Source: DAOTXK01 sp034435395 (lineage in GTDB: Bacteria; Chloroflexota; Anaerolineae; Aggregatilineales; Ch27). From it: a stretch of 7,034 bases of DNA. A program made the translations under genes and the position numbers. Location: the NCBI GenBank assembly GCA_034435395.1, contig DAOTXK010000237.1, positions 1 to 7,034 on the forward strand, written 5' to 3'. Positions within the stretch are counted from its first letter, which is position 1. Each line of letters starts with the position of its first letter. A model generated the notes under the pieces. The model saw only the letters and a program-made list of their open reading frames with translations, was not told where the DNA came from and ran no database searches. This document shows, one piece after another, positions 1 to 7,034 of the stretch.

Positions 1-1899
<1,899 letters not shown>

Positions 1900-1906
1900 C
1901 CCGCCT

Positions 1907-1940
1907 CAGGACCGGCGCACTCGGCCCGCTGCCGGTCCTG
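1907..1940 (+). terminator. Hairpin after uvrB, possible terminator
   Basis: A perfect 10-bp inverted repeat (CAGGACCGGC at 1907-1916, GCCGGTCCTG at 1931-1940) with a 14-nt loop starts 8 nt after the uvrB stop codon. It sits where an intrinsic terminator would, but no T-run follows (GGTCGCTGG), so it may instead be a 3'-end stabilising hairpin or may allow partial readthrough into the downstream peptidase gene. The pairing is seen directly; the function is inferred from position. Confidence 0.5.
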
Positions 1941-1984
1941 GGTCGCTGGCGGCGGCCCCTGACGTTGCCTATCAGTGGGAGAAA

Positions 1985-1989
1985 AGGAG
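1985..1989 (+). promoter_or_regulatory. Shine-Dalgarno AGGAG of the S9 peptidase gene
   Basis: AGGAG at 1985-1989, within GAAAAGGAG, is the only good ribosome-binding sequence ahead of the peptidase. It favours the in-frame GTG at 2001 (11 nt spacing, slightly long) over the upstream in-frame TTG at 1965, which has no such sequence before it. An out-of-frame ATG at 1990 directly abuts the AGGAG, too close for normal initiation; it would encode only MIVP and stop at TGA 2002-2004, overlapping the GTG. Confidence 0.6.
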
Positions 1990-2000
1990 ATGATCGTCCC

Positions 2001-3827
2001 GTGAAGATTCAGCCCGCCATCGGCCATATTCCGTTGGAAGAACTGGCCAGCCTGCCGACGTTTTACCTGCCCACCGTCTCGCCGGACCGCCAGAAGATCG
2101 CCTTTTACTGGGACAAAGGCGGCGCGCTGGAGTTATACACGATGGACCCCGCCGCCGGGGCCACGCCCCAACAGGTCAGCCGCGGCCAGCTCCCCAGGGC
2201 CATCCACGCCGGTTATGCCTGGTCCAAGGACGGGGCAGCCATCTACTTCGCCAAAGATAACGACGGCGACGAGCAGCACAACATCTGGCGGATGGTCCTG
2301 GCGACCGGCCAGGCCGAGCAGCTGACCGACCACCCCGACGCCCAGGAATACCCGGTCGAGGTCAGCCCGGACAACCGCACGCTGTACGTCACCAGCAACA
2401 AAGACGGCCAGCTTAACCTGTACGCCCTGAACCTGGCAACGCGGGAATACACCCGGCTCACCGATTACCCCTTCCCGGTCTTTAACGCCGTGCTCAGCCC
2501 GGACGGGCAGCAAATCGCCTACGCGACCAACGAGGAGACGGGCGACCTGAAGAACGTGGACCTCTACCTGATGAAGGCCGATGGGAGCGACCGGCGGCGT
2601 CTCCTCCAGATGAAAGTCGGCTCGCAGGAGGGCGTCAGCGACTGGAGCGACGACGGGCGTTATCTGGCGATCAGCTCCGACGCTTCCGGCCACGACCGGC
2701 TGGGCGTCTACGATCTCCAGACCGGCGTCGTCCGCTGGCTCAGCCCGGAGGGGCAGAACTTCAGCCCCGGCAAATTTTCGCCAGACAGCACCAAACTGCT
2801 CGGCTACCGCAACGCCGATTCAGCCATCGCCACGGCGGTCTACGATGTCCAGAGCGGCCAGCCGCTCCCGGTCGAACTGCCGCCCGGCCTCAGCTACGAC
2901 GCCGACTGGCTGGACAATGACCGCTTCATGGTCAACATCCAGACCGACGTCACCCGCGCCGAACTGCGCGACTACCGGCTGAGCGACGGGGGCAGCCGCG
3001 TCCTGCTGCCCGCCGAATACGGCTCCATCGATCCCGGTCTATTCACCCCCCACGAGTACCTGTGGTACGACTCCACCGATGGGACCCGCATCCCGGCCAT
3101 CCTTTACCGTCCCCGCGACCTGAAACCGGGCCAGCGATACCCGGCCATCGTCCACATTCACGGCGGCCCCACCTGGCAGTTCTTCCGGGGGTTTGATGTC
3201 TTCGCCCAGTTCCTGGCGGACCAGGGCTTCATCGTGCTGGAGCCGAACCCGCGCGGCAGCACCGGCTATGGCAACGACTTCCGCGATGCCTGCCGTCAGG
3301 ACTGGGGCGGCAAAGACCTGGAAGACGTGGAAGGCGGCGTGAATTACCTCAAGCGCCTGCCGGAGGTTGATCCGGCTCGAATCGGCGTGTTTGGCGGCAG
3401 CTATGGCGGGTACATGACCTACATGGCGATGACCAAAAAGCCGGACCTGTGGAAGGCGGGCGTGGCCTGGGTGGGCGTCACCGACCTGCGGGCCATATAC
3501 GAGGAGAGCATGGAGCACTACAAGTACTTCCTGCGGGAGCAGATGGGCGATCCAGAGGAGAACGCCGATCTGTGGCGGGACCGCAGCGCCCTCCACTTCG
3601 CCCACCAGATGACGGGCCAGCTGCTGATCGTGCACGGCGTCAACGATCCCCGCTGCCCCATCAGCCAGGCGCGCATCTTCCGCGACCGGCTGCTGGAGCT
3701 GGGCCGGGTGGAGGGGGAGGACTTCGAATACGTCGAGCTGGAGGAAGAGGGGCACGGCTCCACCGACATCGACCAGAAGATTCGGGCCTTTAAGATTCTG
3801 GCCGACTTCATGGAGCGGCGGCTGTAA
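2001..3827 (+). CDS. S9 family serine peptidase (prolyl oligopeptidase / acylaminoacyl-peptidase type)
   Basis: Predicted to cleave short peptides, possibly N-acylated or proline-containing, with the propeller restricting access to the active site. The 608-aa protein (GTG start at 2001) has no signal peptide or membrane segment, so it should be cytoplasmic. Residues about 15-340 form a TolB/WD40-like beta-propeller marked by repeated SPDG-like turns near residues 27, 75, 122, 166, 216 and 260. The alpha/beta-hydrolase domain begins near 350. It shows HGGP at 387-390 (oxyanion-hole strand), NPRGSTGYG, the nucleophile elbow GGSYGG with Ser467, Asp549 in HGVNDPRCP, and His585 in EEEGHGS. The Ser-Asp-His order and spacing (82 and 36 residues) fit the S9 family. 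An upstream TTG at 1965 would add 12 residues but lacks a ribosome-binding site. It lies 101 nt after uvrB on the same strand; co-transcription is possible but no functional link is evident. The family is certain; the exact subfamily and substrate are not. Confidence 0.93.
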   Translation: MKIQPAIGHIPLEELASLPTFYLPTVSPDRQKIAFYWDKGGALELYTMDPAAGATPQQVSRGQLPRAIHAGYAWSKDGAAIYFAKDNDGDEQHNIWRMVLATGQAEQLTDHPDAQEYPVEVSPDNRTLYVTSNKDGQLNLYALNLATREYTRLTDYPFPVFNAVLSPDGQQIAYATNEETGDLKNVDLYLMKADGSDRRRLLQMKVGSQEGVSDWSDDGRYLAISSDASGHDRLGVYDLQTGVVRWLSPEGQNFSPGKFSPDSTKLLGYRNADSAIATAVYDVQSGQPLPVELPPGLSYDADWLDNDRFMVNIQTDVTRAELRDYRLSDGGSRVLLPAEYGSIDPGLFTPHEYLWYDSTDGTRIPAILYRPRDLKPGQRYPAIVHIHGGPTWQFFRGFDVFAQFLADQGFIVLEPNPRGSTGYGNDFRDACRQDWGGKDLEDVEGGVNYLKRLPEVDPARIGVFGGSYGGYMTYMAMTKKPDLWKAGVAWVGVTDLRAIYEESMEHYKYFLREQMGDPEENADLWRDRSALHFAHQMTGQLLIVHGVNDPRCPISQARIFRDRLLELGRVEGEDFEYVELEEEGHGSTDIDQKIRAFKILADFMERRL

Positions 3828-3851
3828 GCGGCTGGCTGCGCCGGCGCGGGA

Positions 3852-3885
3852 CCGCCGGGCCAGCCCGCCCCCGGTCGCCCGGCGG
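3852..3885. terminator. GC-rich inverted repeat between convergent genes (first of three)
   Basis: CCGCCGGGC at 3852-3860 pairs perfectly with GCCCGGCGG at 3877-3885, with a 16-nt loop. It lies 24 nt after the peptidase stop codon. The sequence is so GC-rich that some pairing is expected by chance, and no T-run follows on either strand, so a role in ending peptidase transcription is only possible. Confidence 0.3.
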
Positions 3886-3897
3886 CGGCCAGACGAT

Positions 3898-3924
3898 CAG
3901 GAGCGACCAGACCGGTCGCTCCTG
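3898..3924. terminator. Likely bidirectional terminator hairpin between convergent genes
   Basis: An 11-bp perfect stem (CAGGAGCGACC at 3898-3908, GGTCGCTCCTG at 3914-3924) with a 5-nt loop lies near the middle of the 141-nt gap between the plus-strand peptidase and the minus-strand isomerase, both of which end here. It is the strongest hairpin in the window. Its position and symmetry suit a shared stop for both transcripts. It lacks a T-tract on either side, so if it terminates, it does so without the classic U-run or with help from Rho. Confidence 0.6.
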
Positions 3925-3940
3925 TCCTGATGGGCATTCG

Positions 3941-3960
3941 CTGCCGGGCGGACCCGGCAG
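3941..3960 (-). terminator. Tetraloop hairpin just after the isomerase gene
   Basis: CTGCCGGG at 3941-3948 and CCCGGCAG at 3953-3960 form an 8-bp perfect stem with a 4-nt loop, starting 8 nt past the minus-strand isomerase stop. Read on the minus strand the loop is UCCG, matching the stable UNCG tetraloop pattern, although the closing pair is G-C rather than the usual C-G. It is a plausible 3'-end or terminator hairpin for the sugar operon; no U-run follows. Confidence 0.5.
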
Positions 3961-3968
3961 GGACCACC

Positions 3969-5426
3969 CTACTTGTGCCAGTACGTCTCCCAGCCGAGGT
4001 ATTTGGTCAGCGCCTCGTGAATGATCCGCGCCACCCGCGACTGGTTGGCCGCCACGTGGTGTTCGAAGCCGTTCTCGCAGATGTAGGCCAGCAGCTCCTG
4101 GTAGCGTGGCACCTGCACCACGCCGTAACCGCCGAAGGTGTCGATCGGATCGTTGGTGAAGACGCCCTCGCCGGTGTAGGCGATGATCCGGCCGTTCCGG
4201 TCGTCGGTGGAGATGCGCAGGTAGGTGAACGGGCTTTCCTTGATGCGCCCCTGGATGGTGCCGTAGGTGTTCTCCTTGCCCACCGTCCCGGAGATGATTT
4301 CCTGGTAGCTCATCACCGGGATGTCGTCCATAAACACGTCTCTGGGCAGGTTGGAGCAGTGGAAGACCACGCCCTTATCGTCCTCGTCGCCGTAGTTGTT
4401 GTTCCAGTCGAGCAGCGCGCTCGGCTTGCCGGAAGCCAGGGCCATGGCCAGCATGGCCAGCGCGCCGACGATGTCCGTCTCGCAGGCGGAGGGGTTGAGG
4501 GCGTTGCTCTGCATGCTCATCAGTGTGCAGGGCACGATGCCGAAGTACTCTTCCATCGAGGTCCAGCACTGGATGGCGGTGGCATCCAGCTGGTTATCGG
4601 CCATCCAGCGGTCCAACACGACGCCGAACTTGGCCATCTTGAGCAGGCCCTCGGCGGAAATATCTTTGGTGATGGCGTATTTTTTGATCGCCTCCAGCTT
4701 GGCCTTCACCTCGGCCTCGTCGTCGGCCAGCCGCTCGATTCGACCATAAACATCGGAGAGGTCCAGCGTCTCCACGCTGATGCCCGCCTGGTCCAGCAAC
4801 TTCTCACTGAAGCGCACCGTCTTAAACGCCTCCGGGCGCGCGCCCATCATGCCCAGCCGGGCGGTGCGCAGCCCACGCACCACGCGGCACACCCCGGCGA
4901 AAAACTTCAGGTCCTCCATGAAGGCCGCGCTGGTGGGGTCCATGGTGTGCTTGCTGGTCAGCGTGTACTTGATGCCATACTGGTGCAGGTTGTTGCAGGC
5001 GCTCATCTTGCCGCAGAAGCTGTCCCGGCGGTTGGCCAGGTCCATCGTCTTCGGATCATCGGGGAAGGCGTGGATCAGCACCGGCACGTCCAGGCCCGCG
5101 AAGCGGAGCGTGTTGGCGATGGCCCGCTCGTCGCCGAAGTTGGGCAGCGTGACCAGCACGCCGTCGATTTCATCGCGGTGCTGGCGGAAGAGGTCTCCGG
5201 CCAGCCGGGCCTCGGCCAGCGACTCGATCGCGCCCACGTTGGTGGCCCCCTCGTCCGGGATGATGGCCTTGATGCCCACCTTCCCCAGCACTTCCAGCAC
5301 CGCCTTACGACCGCTCAGGGCCAGGTGCGCCGGGAAGAAGCCCCGGTTGCCCACGATCACGGCCAGCGTGACCGGGCGGCTGTGGACTGCCGTGGCGCTC
5401 ATGGGTAAAGGTTTGGCTACGGTCAT
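3969..5426 (-). CDS. L-fucose/L-arabinose isomerase superfamily protein, substrate unknown
   Basis: Probably a divalent-metal-dependent cytoplasmic aldose-ketose isomerase. The 485-aa protein shows the superfamily plan. An N-terminal nucleotide-fold-like region has VIVGNRGFFPAHLALSGR near 23-40 and DGVLVTLPNFGDE near 88-100. A middle domain follows, and then a catalytic region with candidate metal ligands Glu316 (PSACETDIVGAL), Asp340 (LLDWNNN) and His356 (VVFHCSNLP), plus His456/His457 (FEHHVAA) near the C terminus. These ligands are assigned by motif resemblance to FucI/AraA, not by alignment. It is shorter than E. coli FucI (about 590 aa) and near AraA in length, so it belongs to the broad FucI-related group rather than to classical FucI. 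The ATG at 5426 is chosen because a strong AGGAGGAG lies 7 nt upstream; the internal Met9 (5402) has none. It is the second visible gene of an apparent operon, 50 nt after the GH4 gene, which suggests it acts on the sugar that enzyme frees or on a related one. The family call is good; the substrate cannot be told from sequence alone. Confidence 0.88.
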   Translation of the reverse strand: MTVAKPLPMSATAVHSRPVTLAVIVGNRGFFPAHLALSGRKAVLEVLGKVGIKAIIPDEGATNVGAIESLAEARLAGDLFRQHRDEIDGVLVTLPNFGDERAIANTLRFAGLDVPVLIHAFPDDPKTMDLANRRDSFCGKMSACNNLHQYGIKYTLTSKHTMDPTSAAFMEDLKFFAGVCRVVRGLRTARLGMMGARPEAFKTVRFSEKLLDQAGISVETLDLSDVYGRIERLADDEAEVKAKLEAIKKYAITKDISAEGLLKMAKFGVVLDRWMADNQLDATAIQCWTSMEEYFGIVPCTLMSMQSNALNPSACETDIVGALAMLAMALASGKPSALLDWNNNYGDEDDKGVVFHCSNLPRDVFMDDIPVMSYQEIISGTVGKENTYGTIQGRIKESPFTYLRISTDDRNGRIIAYTGEGVFTNDPIDTFGGYGVVQVPRYQELLAYICENGFEHHVAANQSRVARIIHEALTKYLGWETYWHK

Positions 5427-5433
5427 GATTTAT

Positions 5434-5441
5434 CTCCTCCT
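5434..5441 (-). promoter_or_regulatory. Strong Shine-Dalgarno of the isomerase gene
   Basis: On the minus strand AGGAGGAG (5441-5434) precedes the ATG at 5426 with 7 nt spacing (ATAAATC), near ideal. It settles the start codon. The 50-nt spacer 5427-5476 is AT-richer than its surroundings but shows no convincing terminator, so readthrough from the GH4 gene is expected. Confidence 0.85.
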
Positions 5442-5476
5442 GAACTAGCGAACGGTTTTTAGCTATCGTCCGTCAA

Positions 5477-7012
5477 TTAATCCGCATGGGACCCGCCGGC
5501 CGTGCGGGTCTCGGCCTGATCCCGGGCCATCTCCGCCGCCGTCCTGACCGGCAGCCGGGCCGCGCCCGGCCAGCCTTCCCGCAGCCGGACGCGGGTCCCG
5601 TTTTTGGCGTGGTCTTCCAGCCGCCGTCTGGCCTCCGGCACCTCCGCCGCGTACTGGGGCAGCCATCGGGCCTGGGCGACGAGCATCTCGTCGGTCATCT
5701 GCCAGACTTCCTCCGGGTTGCAGACCGCCCCCACCAGCGGATCGTGCAGCATGGCCTGCTTGAGCAGCGTCACGTCGCCGTGTACGGCGGCTTCCATGCC
5801 CATCTCCTGCACGCGGACGCTGGCGGCGCAGGTGGCGGCGCAGGGGAGCGGCAGATCGCCCACCACCGGCATGTTGAGGCCGTTCCGGTCCACGTAGCCG
5901 GGGATTTCCACGATGCAGCCGTCCGGCAGGTTGGTGATGTGCCCCCGGTTGACCACGTTAAAATGCCCCCGATAGATACGCCCGGTCTCCAGCGCCTCGA
6001 TGATGTAGGAGCCGTGCTCCTCGCTGCGCCGCTCCGGGCCGATTTTGGGGGGTTCTTCTGCCAGCCAGGTGGGGAAGTCGGTCTCGAACCAGTGGCGGCC
6101 CTCGGTGCACACCCGCAGGTAACCGCCCGTCTCGCCGTTGATCCAGCTGGACAGGTCGATCCCCGCCATGATCTCATCCGGGCGCTTGCGGTACCAGGGC
6201 ACGTACTCGCTGAGGTGCCCGTTGGACTCGGTGCTGTAGTAGCCGAAGCGCCGCAGCACATCGATGCGAACCTTTTCCGTCTGCGGAAAAGTGGGATGCG
6301 CCTCGAACAGCTCCAGCAGCCGGGGGACCATGTCCAGGCCGCGCCACTGGACTTTAATATACCACGTCTGGTGGTTGATCCCGGCGCAGACGATATCCAC
6401 TTCCCGGCGGTGGAGCTTCTCCTCCGGCCCGATCAGGCCCTCCCGCCTGGCCCAGTGCTCGATCACGCCCGTGATCTGCCAGTGGCCGCCCTGCACGCCG
6501 TGGCACAGCCCCACCGTCTCCACGCCGCCGTACTTGTTACAGGCCCAGGTGTTCATGGCGATCGGGTTGGCGTAGTTGAGGAACAGCGCGCCCGGTTTGG
6601 CGACCTGGCGGATGTCCTGGCAGATGCTGAGCAGGGCGGGGATGGAGCGCTGGGCGTACATGAGGCCCCCGGCGCACAGGGTATCCCCCACGCACTGGTC
6701 CACCCCATACTTGAGCGGGATGTCGATGTCCAGCGCGAAGGCTTCCAGCCCGCCCTGCCGGATCGTACAGATCACGTAGTCGGCATCGGCGATGGCCTCG
6801 CGCTGGTCCAGTGTGGGCGTGATGACCGCCGGGAGGTGGTTGGCCTGGATGTCCCGCCGGGCCAGCTGGGTGACCATCTCCAGGTTGCGCGGCGAGATGT
6901 CCATGAAGGCGAAGTGGGTATCGGCCAGTTCCGGCACGGCCAGGATATCGCCCATCAGGCGGCGGGTGAAGCCGATCGATCCCGCGCCGATCATGGCGAT
7001 TTTGATGGACAT
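5477..7012 (-). CDS. Glycoside hydrolase family 4 enzyme (alpha-galactosidase/alpha-glucuronidase-like)
   Basis: GH4 enzymes cleave glycosides by a redox-elimination route that needs NAD+ and a divalent metal, normally Mn2+, and act in the cytoplasm. This 511-aa protein has the N-terminal Rossmann loop IGAGSIGF (8-15) and an acidic residue ending strand two (FMDIS, Asp38). NYANPIAMNTW at 146-156 and CHGVQGG at 170-176 follow, with Cys170 the expected metal ligand. INH has His214, the second expected ligand. The conserved GYYSTESNGHLSEY is at 257-270 and NLPDGCIVEIPGYVD at 361-375. The overall order closely follows E. coli MelA (451 aa), but the signature reads CHGV rather than MelA's CHSV; CHG is typical of the alpha-glucuronidase/galacturonidase branch as I recall it. 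A C-terminal tail of about 55 residues, rich in Arg, Ala and Glu, follows the last recognisable block (ARWLPQY, 447-453). The ATG at 7012 is supported by AGGAGGG just upstream. It is the first visible gene of a unit with the isomerase. The family is certain; the sugar specificity is open. Confidence 0.94.
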   Translation of the reverse strand: MSIKIAMIGAGSIGFTRRLMGDILAVPELADTHFAFMDISPRNLEMVTQLARRDIQANHLPAVITPTLDQREAIADADYVICTIRQGGLEAFALDIDIPLKYGVDQCVGDTLCAGGLMYAQRSIPALLSICQDIRQVAKPGALFLNYANPIAMNTWACNKYGGVETVGLCHGVQGGHWQITGVIEHWARREGLIGPEEKLHRREVDIVCAGINHQTWYIKVQWRGLDMVPRLLELFEAHPTFPQTEKVRIDVLRRFGYYSTESNGHLSEYVPWYRKRPDEIMAGIDLSSWINGETGGYLRVCTEGRHWFETDFPTWLAEEPPKIGPERRSEEHGSYIIEALETGRIYRGHFNVVNRGHITNLPDGCIVEIPGYVDRNGLNMPVVGDLPLPCAATCAASVRVQEMGMEAAVHGDVTLLKQAMLHDPLVGAVCNPEEVWQMTDEMLVAQARWLPQYAAEVPEARRRLEDHAKNGTRVRLREGWPGAARLPVRTAAEMARDQAETRTAGGSHAD

Positions 7013-7015
7013 GGT

Positions 7016-7023
7016 CCCTCCTT
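7016..7023 (-). promoter_or_regulatory. Shine-Dalgarno of the GH4 gene
   Basis: On the minus strand AAGGAGGG (7023-7016) lies 3 nt before the ATG at 7012, or 4 nt counting from AGGAGG. It is a strong match with short spacing and supports this start. Only 22 nt upstream of the gene are visible, so neither a promoter nor a preceding operon gene can be judged. Confidence 0.75.
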
Positions 7024-7034
7024 ATCTGGGGTAG

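Noticed and set aside
1965..2000. TTG at 1965 as start of the S9 peptidase.
   Set aside because: No ribosome-binding sequence precedes it, and the added residues (PISGRKGDDRP) do not resemble the family; AGGAG lies inside this stretch and points to GTG at 2001.
3930..5408. A long plus-strand open frame of 492 codons opposite the isomerase gene.
   Set aside because: It is an antisense shadow: low-information His/Val/Gly-rich protein, no family motif, and the minus-strand frame has both a ribosome-binding site and conserved catalytic motifs.
5446..5465. Imperfect inverted repeat TAGC-N12-GCTA in the spacer between the GH4 and isomerase genes, considered as a repressor operator.
   Set aside because: Only the outer four bases and an inner AA/TT match, the centre is not symmetrical, and the site lies inside a likely operon rather than at its promoter.

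Overview
The window is ordinary, densely coded, GC-rich bacterial chromosome (GC visibly well above half, not counted exactly). It holds four protein genes, each with strong family signatures, and no RNA gene, insertion sequence, CRISPR array or phage gene that I can see. UvrB residue style (for example the run VEKETDINEDIDRLRLS and the RPPGSPPWTLLDYMP stretch) and a UvrB plus cytoplasmic S9 peptidase plus GH4/fucose-isomerase-like sugar genes would fit a Chloroflexota (Anaerolineae-like) bacterium. This is an impression from memory of family sequences, not a search result.

Layout. Positions 1-1899 (+) are the 3' 93% or so of uvrB, the helicase-like damage-recognition subunit of nucleotide excision repair; the window edge cuts it inside the Walker A motif. 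A 101-nt spacer with a GC-rich hairpin follows. Positions 2001-3827 (+) encode a complete cytoplasmic S9 (prolyl-oligopeptidase family) serine peptidase with a beta-propeller and a Ser-Asp-His triad. The 141-nt gap 3828-3968 lies between convergent genes and holds three successive perfect inverted repeats, a likely two-way transcription stop. On the minus strand, read from right to left, a GH4 NAD/metal-dependent glycosidase (7012-5477) is followed after 50 nt by an L-fucose/L-arabinose-isomerase-superfamily protein (5426-3969). Both have strong Shine-Dalgarno sequences and they look like one operon that continues upstream beyond the window.

How the genes work together. The two plus-strand genes are housekeeping-type and have no evident functional link. 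The two minus-strand genes make a small carbohydrate-use unit: the GH4 enzyme would free a monosaccharide from an alpha-linked glycoside taken into the cell, and the isomerase would convert an aldose to a ketose. The GH4 protein carries CHGV at its signature position. This is the pattern I associate with alpha-glucuronidase/galacturonidase-type GH4 enzymes rather than the CHSV of alpha-galactosidases, although the rest looks MelA-like. The substrate of this pair is therefore the most open question here. I did not find a convincing novel system; the GH4-isomerase pair is the best lead.
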